Shown in pieces: positions 26,612 to 33,907 of a DNA stretch of 64,000 nucleotides; within the stretch, counting starts at the first letter, position 1, and each line of letters begins with the position of its first letter. The position numbers and the translations under genes were made by a program. The DNA comes from Arenicellales bacterium (GTDB taxonomy: Bacteria > Pseudomonadota > Gammaproteobacteria > Arenicellales > JAJDZL01): the NCBI GenBank assembly GCA_951813075.1, contig OX638343.1, forward strand, positions 1,110,149-1,174,148, in the 5' to 3' direction. The notes under the pieces are model-generated. The model did no database searches. It was not told where the DNA came from and worked only from the letters and a program-made list of their open reading frames with translations.

Positions 26612-27007
26612 TCATTGTTTCAGTGCAGTCACTTCGATTTCTACTTTCATTCTGGGATCTGCAAGTCTCGCGCTGTACATGGTAGATGCTGGGCGGATGT
26701 CGCCGAAATACTCCCGTAGCACAGGCCAACACAGTTGGAAGTCTTGGTAGTCTGGGAAAATGTAGGTTACACGCACCACATCTTCAAAACTACTATGCGC
26801 CTCCACCAACACTTTTCTTATATTTTCCAATGTCTGACGGCATTGCTCAACCACATCTTCGGATATTTGCATCGTGTCATAATTGAAACCAGTGGTGCCG
26901 GCAACAAAAACCCAAGGGTCAGAACATACAGCCCGAGAGTATCCGACTTTCTCTTCAAACATTGAACCGGAAGAGATCAATCGGCGCGGATTCTGTTTAT
27001 TGCTCAC
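26612..27007 (-). CDS. RidA/YjgF family protein
   Basis: 131 residues, a single YjgF/RidA domain (chorismate-mutase-like trimer). Typical pieces: SRAVCSDPWVFVAGTTGF, QTLENIRKVLVEAHSSFEDV, and RPASTMYSARLADPRMKVEIE; the usual imine-binding arginine corresponds to the R of RPAST. Canonical RidA deaminates enamine/imine intermediates released by PLP enzymes; this divergent subgroup may act on another substrate. Starts at GTG 27007. It lies downstream of the lipoate genes on the same strand (56-base gap), but nothing ties it functionally to them. Confidence 0.85.
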   Translation of the reverse strand: MSNKQNPRRLISSGSMFEEKVGYSRAVCSDPWVFVAGTTGFNYDTMQISEDVVEQCRQTLENIRKVLVEAHSSFEDVVRVTYIFPDYQDFQLCWPVLREYFGDIRPASTMYSARLADPRMKVEIEVTALKQ

Positions 27008-27063
27008 AATCTGCTTCCAAATTCAATTTGATCAATAGTTTTCAGCCTTCGACAATCTGTGAG

Positions 27064-28155
27064 CTACGATACCCCGATGTCCTCCAGTCGTGTCTGCGTC
27101 TTGATTCTTTCCAATTCACTCTGGTCTGGTAAGAAAGGATAGTCACGAAAGTCTTCACCAGGTCGGTACGAGCCATAGGGACGATTGCAGGCCATCACCC
27201 CCTGACGGTCCGGACATCCGTTGGTCATAAAAGCGGTTCCACTTTCGAGCGCCAGACGCGCTGCATCCTGTGAATTATCGATTCTGATTAAATCTCCGGC
27301 CGCGTTAAACCGAAGAGCCTCTTGTTTCAGATCGTGCTCCTCAATCAAGTTCTTGACAAATTGTATTCGACGCCACCTTGTCAATGGTGCTCTCGGTACA
27401 TCCTGCATTTCAGTCCCTGGTTCAGGGTTAAAAGAAAAGAGATATCCAGCGATCTGCTCCTTTTTCAACTGATAGATCATATCGAACATCTCCTCATCGG
27501 TCTCACCGAGCCCGACAATAAGATGACAGTTGACCTTCATGGGGCCATAGATTCGACGGGCAGCGCGCACAATTTCCCAGTGTTGATCCCATCTATGAGG
27601 ACCTTTTGCAATTCTTCCCCGGGTTCGCAAAAACAGATCTTCAGTCACCGCGTCCAATCCCACACCAATAATATCTACACCAGAATCCTTGATTCTGTAA
27701 AGATCATCCTCGCAGAGAAGTGTTGCTGTTACCAGTGCCGATATTGGAACCATTGGTGACGCCCTGTGTACTCTGCAAGCCATATCGATCAGGTCCTCGG
27801 TAGCTCGATGGTCTTGGACCTGCGCAATACATACTCTGCCCACCGTGTCTTGCGACTCTTTCTCAGCGATCTTCTCGGCAACAAGATCAGTTGCATAAAG
27901 CGGCCAATCGACTCGAATGAAACTGTTGTCTTCGGCGAGGCCGGGACGTTCCCGAGCCAGTCCACAGTATGAGCAATTGGCTGCACATCCCTGTGGATAA
28001 TTCTGTAACAGATTAATGCAATTGCAGCTGCAACCATTGATTCTGCCAGGTGCCAACCCGAGCTCAATAGCAGCTGCAACGCTGATTCGAACATAATCAG
28101 GACTGATTTGAAAGTGCTGATCTTGCAGTTTTGTCGGTATTCCTGTTGTCGCCAT
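27064..28155 (-). CDS. Radical SAM protein, LipS1/LipS2-type lipoyl synthase component
   Basis: 363 residues from ATG 28155. A CxCxC cluster (C42, C44, C46) is followed by the radical SAM motif GCAANCSYCGLAR (C57, C61, C64), then a biotin-synthase-like barrel with IGVGLDAVTEDLF and HLIVGLGETDEEM. An auxiliary iron-sulfur cluster, needed as sulfur donor, is plausible from the extra cysteines. Directly after another radical SAM gene and a lipoate ligase/LbpA pair, it matches the two-protein lipoyl synthase (LipS1 plus LipS2) that replaces LipA in sHdr sulfur oxidisers and archaea. I cannot say which of the two numbers applies. A start at 28215, overlapping the previous gene, is the alternative. 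Confidence 0.78.
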   Translation of the reverse strand: MATTGIPTKLQDQHFQISPDYVRISVAAAIELGLAPGRINGCSCNCINLLQNYPQGCAANCSYCGLARERPGLAEDNSFIRVDWPLYATDLVAEKIAEKESQDTVGRVCIAQVQDHRATEDLIDMACRVHRASPMVPISALVTATLLCEDDLYRIKDSGVDIIGVGLDAVTEDLFLRTRGRIAKGPHRWDQHWEIVRAARRIYGPMKVNCHLIVGLGETDEEMFDMIYQLKKEQIAGYLFSFNPEPGTEMQDVPRAPLTRWRRIQFVKNLIEEHDLKQEALRFNAAGDLIRIDNSQDAARLALESGTAFMTNGCPDRQGVMACNRPYGSYRPGEDFRDYPFLPDQSELERIKTQTRLEDIGVS

Positions 28156-28189
28156 GGATCCTGATTCGTTTCTCCTTAGTTTGTTTGGT

Positions 28190-29170
28190 TCACCAAGTGA
28201 CACCGCAGCAGGCATTGATGAATTTCGGCGTCAATCCGCAATGTCGAGCATATTCAACAATTCCCTCCGCAGGGTATGCGATTCCATTCAACCCAGAATT
28301 GATGGCTGCCCGGTCAATTAGTACTTTAACCTTTCCAAGTGGGCGTGCACAGCCCAACATAATTTGCCGATCTGGCAGTCGGCTTCTAGCCTGATCAAAA
28401 AATTCCGAAATTTCTTTAACTGATGGCGGTTGAACTGTAGCCATCGGTGTGCCTGATAGCGGCATCAGAACAACCAGAACCAGAAGTTTGAATTCATATC
28501 GACTGATCATCTCGAGTGCATACGCCTCGCCAAACATCTGCCCGAAATGCAAACCCATGACGATGTGTGGAACACACGGTATACCGTAACGTTGAAGCCG
28601 CTCCAGTACAGCATCATATTCTCCAACATCTGTGTCGAGATGATAGACTTCGCGAATGGTTTTTTCGTGTCCGATCACATCGATCATCGCACCGTCGATA
28701 TCAGCGTCAACCAATCTGGAACATGTCTCCTCGTCCGGCAATCCGGGATGAACGCGAATGGTCATGCCCAGTTGGTGACGAATTCGAACCATATCCGGGA
28801 TATGTTTTTTAAGCGGTACCCGCCCCTTTCGATCACTGCCACCAGAGATCAGAACGCCGCGTGCGCCTTGATCATGCAGCTTCAAACAAAGTTCGTACAG
28901 CGACTGATTCTTAGATGGCAGGTCGTGCATACCTTTCAATACCCCAGTTTTGCAGTGCTCGCAGTTCAAGGAGCAGGCTTCGCCGGTGACACTAACGGCC
29001 ACAAACTCAGATGCATCGTGACAATCGTATTCGGTCGTTCGATATTTTTTGAGACCAGGTGCATGAAATACGATCTGATCTCCGAAGTTACGCTTTCGAA
29101 GTTGCAGATTCACCGATTCCTCGTAATTCTCGGAAATACGTTCGTCAATGAAAGCTACCGCTTGGCTCAC
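28190..29170 (-). CDS. Radical SAM protein, LipS1/LipS2-type lipoyl synthase component
   Basis: 326 residues. Radical SAM motif SVTGEACSLNCEHCKTG (C66, C70, C73); then GVLISGGSDRKGRVPLKKH, a BioB-related barrel, and a C-terminal INACCGVTW with two cysteines that may bind an auxiliary cluster. I start at GTG 29170: GGAG stands 7 bases before it and the GTGA overlap with the ligase stop gives tight coupling; the longer frame to 29197 has no ribosome site. Its neighbours (ligase and GcvH-like carrier before, second radical SAM after) make it the partner subunit of the LipS1/LipS2 lipoyl synthase, inserting one of the two sulfurs into an octanoyl chain. Confidence 0.78.
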   Translation of the reverse strand: MSQAVAFIDERISENYEESVNLQLRKRNFGDQIVFHAPGLKKYRTTEYDCHDASEFVAVSVTGEACSLNCEHCKTGVLKGMHDLPSKNQSLYELCLKLHDQGARGVLISGGSDRKGRVPLKKHIPDMVRIRHQLGMTIRVHPGLPDEETCSRLVDADIDGAMIDVIGHEKTIREVYHLDTDVGEYDAVLERLQRYGIPCVPHIVMGLHFGQMFGEAYALEMISRYEFKLLVLVVLMPLSGTPMATVQPPSVKEISEFFDQARSRLPDRQIMLGCARPLGKVKVLIDRAAINSGLNGIAYPAEGIVEYARHCGLTPKFINACCGVTW

Positions 29171-30279
29171 TGTATCGCTCCACTGCGGGCAAAACACGAA
29201 TTAGGCGCGAATTCGACAGAGTCGATTTCAGTTTGACCGATCGCTCCCAACACCGCATCCGTTATTTCTGTCGCTGAAATTCGATCCCAAAATTGTCTGT
29301 TCTTTAGATGTGATCTCTCGATGGTCCTGTTCAACGCGTCAGCATCAGTGATATGCCACCTTAGACTGTTTTCAAGATCAGAAATTGCATTGTCCGAAGC
29401 AATGAAGTTTCCGTTAAGAAATACAGATTTCAGGGTTCTTTTGGCTACTATCGCTCTGACATCCAGTGTGCCGCCATCTGTCCGAAGTTTATAGTGCCCC
29501 ACCTGATCTCTGATTCGAGATCCGCTCTGGTAAATCCACTGTTTACTGCAATACTGACTTGCATTCAGCTGATTTGCCAGTGATTGCTCTTGGGGACTTA
29601 AGTGTCCCCTGAGTAGATGCATAGAAAATTCCTTTTCGTATCCGAGCTTTACCGCTTTCATCAGGTCGGATACAGACAAGTCCACACCGACTTCGCTACG
29701 TAGCGTCGCAATACGTTGTGAAACAGCACTCAATCCCCTGTCGGATGTATTTTCGAATGCCGTTTTGAGAACTGTCAACATAAAATTAATATCAAGATCA
29801 AGCAATAACGACGCGTGAAACAGAATTCCGCCTCCCTGCGCCTGATAAAGGCCCAGCCCGGCGATTTTCCTACCTGAAACGACCATGTCGTTCTTACCTC
29901 GGAATTTAGCATCAAGATCAAAAGCACGTAACGCTCTCACAATACCCTTCGCACAACTTTTCATCAGTGATGTTGATTTTTGCCCAGCGAGTTCGCTATC
30001 CGGTGGAATCACCAACGCAATGCCTAATTGGTCCGGCCCCATGATGATCGAGCCTCCACCCGTCGGACGACGATTGACGGGCACACCAAGTTCTGCGCAT
30101 CTATCGAGATTAACTTCGTCATGGACATGCTGGAACCGGCCAACGAGTACGCAGGACTGATAGGTGTAAAGCCTCAGTGTAACCGATGCCGCATCTGAAC
30201 TGCTGCGAGTCAGTGCGTCATCAACCGACAATCCAAATTGATCGTCAGCTGAGTAGTCAATCAGTAATCGGGCATTCAC
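29167..30279 (-). CDS. Lipoate-protein ligase, fused A and B domains (sLpl(AB)-like)
   Basis: 370 residues. The catalytic domain contains RRPTGGGSIIMGPDQLG (R70 onward, the substrate-binding loop) and KNDMVVSGRKIAGLG with the expected catalytic lysine at about K138. A C-terminal LplB-like accessory domain follows (from about 255, with LRTDGGTLDVRAIVAK). The fused AB layout and the genomic context match the sHdr-associated ligase that lipoylates or octanoylates LbpA. It starts 9 bases after the LbpA gene and overlaps the next radical SAM gene by GTGA. An ordinary LplA for the dehydrogenase complexes is less likely because of the neighbours. Confidence 0.85.
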   Translation of the reverse strand: MNARLLIDYSADDQFGLSVDDALTRSSSDAASVTLRLYTYQSCVLVGRFQHVHDEVNLDRCAELGVPVNRRPTGGGSIIMGPDQLGIALVIPPDSELAGQKSTSLMKSCAKGIVRALRAFDLDAKFRGKNDMVVSGRKIAGLGLYQAQGGGILFHASLLLDLDINFMLTVLKTAFENTSDRGLSAVSQRIATLRSEVGVDLSVSDLMKAVKLGYEKEFSMHLLRGHLSPQEQSLANQLNASQYCSKQWIYQSGSRIRDQVGHYKLRTDGGTLDVRAIVAKRTLKSVFLNGNFIASDNAISDLENSLRWHITDADALNRTIERSHLKNRQFWDRISATEITDAVLGAIGQTEIDSVEFAPNSCFARSGAIQ

Positions 30280-30288
30280 CGCTAAAAA

Positions 30289-30720
30289 TCAAACCGACGC
30301 AGCATCACGCAGATCTTCGGGAAGTACATCAAAGAAGCTGGTGGAATCGAGTAAATGGGACTTCTCTTCGCCCCAGGATACTGGAGCGATGGAATACAAC
30401 CAACCGTTGCGGTAAGGGTCTTCACTGGCAGTGCGCGGATCTTCCAGCACGTGCTCATTTCGACTAATGATAGTCCCGCTGATCGGACTGACAATTTCAC
30501 CGGTCATCTTCGCAGCCTCCATCGAGCCGATCGATTCACCGCGTTTGACAACAGTTCCCGGACTCGAAATTGTAAGATAGGACAACTCTCCCAGAGACTC
30601 GATAGTCGGTTGCCCAATACCAACCAGTAAATTCCCACTTTCCAAATCGTCCTTCACCCAAAGATACGACGACTTGTCATATAGTCGGTCGGCTGGCAAC
30701 CAAGATGAAATTTCAGACAT
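30289..30720 (-). CDS. lbpA: GcvH-like lipoate-binding protein, LbpA type
   Basis: 143 residues, a single lipoyl domain of the glycine-cleavage H fold. The lipoylated lysine is K71 in SMEAAKMTGEIVSPISG; GcvH normally has ESVKAASE, so the charge pattern differs as in sulfur-oxidation LbpA. Clear GGAGAG ribosome site before ATG 30720. No glycine cleavage genes (gcvT, gcvP) are nearby; instead the ligase and both radical SAM genes follow on the same strand, a self-contained synthesis route for this carrier. In known systems LbpA carries sulfur intermediates for the sHdr complex in the cytoplasm; sHdr genes are not in this window. A GcvH role is the main alternative. Confidence 0.8.
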   Translation of the reverse strand: MSEISSWLPADRLYDKSSYLWVKDDLESGNLLVGIGQPTIESLGELSYLTISSPGTVVKRGESIGSMEAAKMTGEIVSPISGTIISRNEHVLEDPRTASEDPYRNGWLYSIAPVSWGEEKSHLLDSTSFFDVLPEDLRDAASV

Positions 30721-30738
30721 ACTCTATCTCTCCATTGT

Positions 30739-31947
30739 TCAAATTGGGTCGAGTCGACGTTTTGAGTTCGGTAATAATCTAATGTCTACCAAAGTAGTTA
30801 TAAGCACATCGGAAATACTCGCGTCGTCATAAACTAGACTGTAGTATTGATATTTCAAGGTCGCGGTACAACTGTAGATAATCGCGGCCACAGTGATGAA
30901 CGATCCCAGTGCCAAGGTCGAAATGCCACTAATACCCTGGCCAATCGTGCAACCAAGTGCCAAAACACCGCCAATCCCCATCAGCACTCCGCCAATGGCG
31001 TTCGCAGCAAAATCTCCAAATGATGCAAACCACGAAGTGTGAAACTGCTTGCTGACCAGCGAATGCGCAAGCGAACCAATGACAAGCCCCGCCGCCGCCA
31101 GCATACCGACGGTGAGTAGTACCGAAAGATTGTCGGGCTCCAGGACCAAACTGATGTACTCCCCTAGCGGATTAACAAAAGTAAATGACTGCATTCCGAC
31201 TCCCACAGGCGGATTGTCAGCCCACTCCGCCGCTTCAGCCCATTCCAACCCAAGTGGACCGGACGTAAGATACCAACCAACGGCAACGGACCCACCGATA
31301 ATGATCCCGGCACTGATATTCAGCAAGTTTCCTCGAACACCATTGCTCTTTACTATGAAAACAATTACCGCAACTGCGGCAACTAGTGCCATTAACACGT
31401 GTACGACAGACTTTTCAAGGGCTGGAATCAAAGTTGATACGATCGAACCGACGTCCTGAGCAGGAATTCCGATTGAAGAAAGATCGAAGGAAAGTGGATG
31501 CATCCAGCTATAGAATGCAATCTCAAAGAATACGGTTTTCGTCATAAAGTAAGCAAAAACCGCCGCAAAAAGCAACGTAATCAGAGATTTGATGTTACCA
31601 CCACCGAGTCTGACGAGATTTCTGCTGACACATCCGCCTGCCAATGTCATACCGATTCCGAACATCAATCCGCCAACAAGATAGCGAAGCCAAGCAAATG
31701 TGGGAGATCGATATGGCGGTCTTTGCTGATTTAGCTCGAACAATGAAGCCGCCTCAAGCAGCGAGACTACGACCATGGCAAATGCAATCGCCAACATCCA
31801 GGCTCCCATTCTTCCCCGGTCATTCAAATTCACCCAGTCGGATACTGCACCCATCGTACAGAAATTTGTCCGACTTATTGTTATTCCTAAAATGACTGCG
31901 GTCAGAAAAAAACCAACCAGCACAGGGATGCCAATCAAAGTATCCAA
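30739..31947 (-). CDS. YeeE/YedE (SoxT-like) sulfur-compound transporter
   Basis: 402 residues with about ten membrane segments and the duplicated YeeE/YedE pattern. Conserved cysteine sites: RTNFCTMGA near the N-terminus, LAGGCVSRNLVRLGGGN in the first half, LALGCTIGQGISG in the second. Members include the thiosulfate importer TsuA and SoxT of sulfur oxidisers, which pass the substrate through the membrane by cysteine contacts. It stands 18 bases upstream of lbpA on the same strand, so it probably opens the lipoate operon and brings in reduced sulfur. Starts at TTG 31947 with a weak GGAA ribosome site; there is no nearby ATG. Confidence 0.88.
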   Translation of the reverse strand: MDTLIGIPVLVGFFLTAVILGITISRTNFCTMGAVSDWVNLNDRGRMGAWMLAIAFAMVVVSLLEAASLFELNQQRPPYRSPTFAWLRYLVGGLMFGIGMTLAGGCVSRNLVRLGGGNIKSLITLLFAAVFAYFMTKTVFFEIAFYSWMHPLSFDLSSIGIPAQDVGSIVSTLIPALEKSVVHVLMALVAAVAVIVFIVKSNGVRGNLLNISAGIIIGGSVAVGWYLTSGPLGLEWAEAAEWADNPPVGVGMQSFTFVNPLGEYISLVLEPDNLSVLLTVGMLAAAGLVIGSLAHSLVSKQFHTSWFASFGDFAANAIGGVLMGIGGVLALGCTIGQGISGISTLALGSFITVAAIIYSCTATLKYQYYSLVYDDASISDVLITTLVDIRLLPNSKRRLDPI

Positions 31948-32239
31948 AATAAGATTCCGTTGTTCGTTAGCATTAGTGTGAAAGGTCTAAAAATTATACA
32001 TTCCGATTTACAAGGTCGCCCAACATTCCAATTTCACCGTAGCGGAGAATTCTTGCGAAGATTTCCGAAGGCTCTCACTTGTTCGCTCTGTTTTTATCAA
32101 TTTAATTCAAACATCCTACTTTACTATAATGCACGCAATCACGCGACGACATGAATAGTTTTACTCAACAACTAATCGTCAATTGACTGAGTCGACAATT
32201 TCCCGTTTGAAAGAAAGAAGCAAGAGGTGAATTCCCGCA
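31948..32239. other. Divergent intergenic region, SoxT-like / cytochrome c
   Basis: 292 bases separating the minus-strand sulfur operon from the plus-strand cytochrome gene, so promoters for both lie here. A 10-base palindrome GTCAATTGAC at about 32178-32187 is a possible operator for joint control. No gene seen. Confidence 0.4.
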
Positions 32240-32788
32240 ATGATGACTGATTCCCAGTTCGTAAAATCGTTTTCGATAATGATCATCGCCTTAATCGTAC
32301 TGGCCTTGATCCTGATCGCACTTGGCGTTGTGATTGGGGGCTCAATCGACGATAAACTTCGGGCCCAGACTGAAGAATATACGCAACGTATCATCGCGCA
32401 GAGAACCCAACCGGTCGGTGATCTTAATGTCGGTGAAATTGCAGATGAGGGAACAACCGTTGCAATGGCAAATTCTACAAACGCTCAAGTTCAAGCCACG
32501 TCATCGCAATCCGGTGAAAGTGAGACTTCGACGGGGCATCCCGGGCAAGCCGTCTATAGTAAATATTGTTATGTCTGTCACGATGTCGGTCTAACCGGAG
32601 CGCCTAAACCTGGAGACGCGCAGAACTGGGGTCCGCGAATCGAAAAAGGTATTGCTGTGCTATATGACGGTGCGATCAACGGTTTTCAGGGGCAACGAGG
32701 TATCATGCCACCGAAAGGCGGAGTCTCGATGTTAAGCGACGAAGAAGTCCAAGCCGCCGTCGACTATCTAGTTGAACTTGTGCAGTAA
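32240..32788 (+). CDS. Membrane-anchored cytochrome c5-type protein
   Basis: 182 residues. An uncleaved N-terminal membrane helix (about 10-35) is followed by a serine/threonine-rich linker (about 70-105) and one class I cytochrome c domain: haem site YCYVCHDVG, GAPKPGDAQNWGPR, and a probable axial methionine in RGIMPPKGG, ending with a DEEVQAAVDYLVELV helix. This cytochrome c5 form is usually an electron shuttle to the terminal oxidase. Divergent from the SoxT-like transporter, so it may accept electrons from sulfur oxidation. GAGGTG precedes the double ATG start. Confidence 0.9.
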   Translation: MMTDSQFVKSFSIMIIALIVLALILIALGVVIGGSIDDKLRAQTEEYTQRIIAQRTQPVGDLNVGEIADEGTTVAMANSTNAQVQATSSQSGESETSTGHPGQAVYSKYCYVCHDVGLTGAPKPGDAQNWGPRIEKGIAVLYDGAINGFQGQRGIMPPKGGVSMLSDEEVQAAVDYLVELVQ

Positions 32789-33085
32789 TTACTGTTGGAC
32801 GCAGCGTAGAATTCGAACAATTTGATAGAGAATGAATGAGGCGTAAGTGCCAAATGGCACTTACGCCTCAAACACTAGAAATTGTGTCACAAATTCCTCG
32901 ATCAGCTGCAATCGAGCAGACTCTCCCATCACAATTTCCTTTTGTCTTCGAAAACTTCCGTGGAGAAGATGAATTAGCCAGATGTTGCTTGCGACCGGTT
33001 CCGTAATCGGAAGGTCGCGTTCCAATTCGCAACACAAGCCTTAGACAGCGTGAATTTCAAACGTAATCAGCCCAGCGCGAAACAA
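32789..33085. other. Convergent intergenic region with several hairpins
   Basis: 297 bases between the cytochrome gene and ubiK, transcribed towards each other. Besides the long terminator-like hairpin (listed separately) there is a second interrupted stem at about 32991-33018 (GCGACC-GG-TTCCG-TAAT-CGGAA-GGTCGC). No coding frame. A small RNA here is possible, but nothing proves it. Confidence 0.4.
32837..32870. terminator. Perfect 15-base-pair hairpin between convergent genes
   Basis: TGAGGCGTAAGTGCC-AAAT-GGCACTTACGCCTCA, 49 bases after the cytochrome stop. Perfect stem and tight loop suit a terminator usable from both sides, though neither flank has a pure T run (the minus flank TTCATTCTC is the better). 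A protein-binding palindrome is an alternative. Confidence 0.6.
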
Positions 33086-33325
33086 TCACTTTTTTACTTC
33101 CGCCTCAAGTTCTTCAATCCGAGTCTCAAGTTTCTTGATTCGCTCGCGGGCGCGTCTCAGGACAGTTTCCTGAACCTCTATTTCCGACCGGGTTACAAAA
33201 TCCATATTTTCCAGAGCGGATCGAACCGACCCCATCACATTTTTCTTGATGTCTGCCGACATTTCCGTCGGTAGAAACGATCCGACTGCGGCCAAAACGC
33301 TCTCAATTGGCAGTGGTGTATTCAT
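33086..33325 (-). CDS. ubiK: Ubiquinone biosynthesis accessory factor UbiK (BMFP family)
   Basis: 79 residues, membrane fusogenic protein family. N-terminal amphipathic part (LPTEMSADIKKNVMGSVRSAL) and a C-terminal coiled coil (about 45-79) rich in Arg/Glu ending ELEAEVKK. UbiK binds UbiJ and helps the aerobic ubiquinone hydroxylation steps near the membrane. Length equals the family norm. Downstream of nudB on the same strand (91 bases). Confidence 0.88.
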   Translation of the reverse strand: MNTPLPIESVLAAVGSFLPTEMSADIKKNVMGSVRSALENMDFVTRSEIEVQETVLRRARERIKKLETRIEELEAEVKK

Positions 33326-33416
33326 TAAAAGTTCTCAATTTTTCAGTATTCGGTCTTACACTGACCCGAGAACTGATTCTAGTTGAATCAATGGTCAGGA
33401 TTCAATACTTTAGATG

Positions 33417-33890
33417 CTATTCCTCATCCCGATTTTTAGCTGACATTACCATTTCCAACGCTTCACGGTTTGACCAGGACCAAACCATATCCAAGGCGTC
33501 CCTAAGGCCAATCCAACGATATTCGATATGCTCGTTTTGCTGCAGCACAATTGGTTTTATTTCCGGAAGCAGAATCGAAAACAAGTGTTCCCGGTTAAGC
33601 TGCACACCGACTTCATAACGTTGTCGATATATTGGAGGTATAGTGAATTTGAAAGTTCGGTTCCAGTCTCGTAACTCGCTGGGTATTGCCACAACGCCGG
33701 TCTCTTCCCGCAACTCCCGAATCGCTGTCTGTATCTTGGACTCACCCTCCCACATCATACTGCCCGTGACCGACTGCCAAAAACTATGAGGTGGCGATCT
33801 TTTCAGAAGTAGTGTCTTGTCGTCGGACGTGTAAACCACAACCAATACCGATTCGGGTCGACGAAGTTTCCTTTCCGAATCGGATTTCAT
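33417..33890 (-). CDS. nudB: Dihydroneopterin triphosphate diphosphatase
   Basis: 157 residues with a Nudix box (GSMMWEGE, then RELREETGV) that has one residue more than the standard spacing between its first Gly and Glu. A C-terminal HIEYRWIGLRDAL matches NudB. It removes pyrophosphate from dihydroneopterin triphosphate in folate synthesis. Position directly after aspS (17 bases) is the standard gammaproteobacterial arrangement and supports the assignment over other Nudix enzymes. Confidence 0.88.
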   Translation of the reverse strand: MKSDSERKLRRPESVLVVVYTSDDKTLLLKRSPPHSFWQSVTGSMMWEGESKIQTAIRELREETGVVAIPSELRDWNRTFKFTIPPIYRQRYEVGVQLNREHLFSILLPEIKPIVLQQNEHIEYRWIGLRDALDMVWSWSNREALEMVMSAKNRDEE

Positions 33891-33907
33891 TCACACTTGA
33901 TGTGCAA

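Noticed and set aside
28547..29236. Long plus-strand open frame of 229 codons
   Set aside because: Antisense to the radical SAM and ligase genes, which have clear catalytic motifs.
30289..30720. GcvH of the glycine cleavage system
   Set aside because: No gcvT or gcvP nearby, a different lysine surrounding, and a dedicated ligase plus lipoyl synthase pair; not fully excluded without a tree.
26600..33000. sHdr heterodisulfide-reductase-like genes expected beside LbpA
   Set aside because: I looked for HdrA, HdrB and HdrC features (CCG motifs, FAD domain) on both strands and found none in the window.
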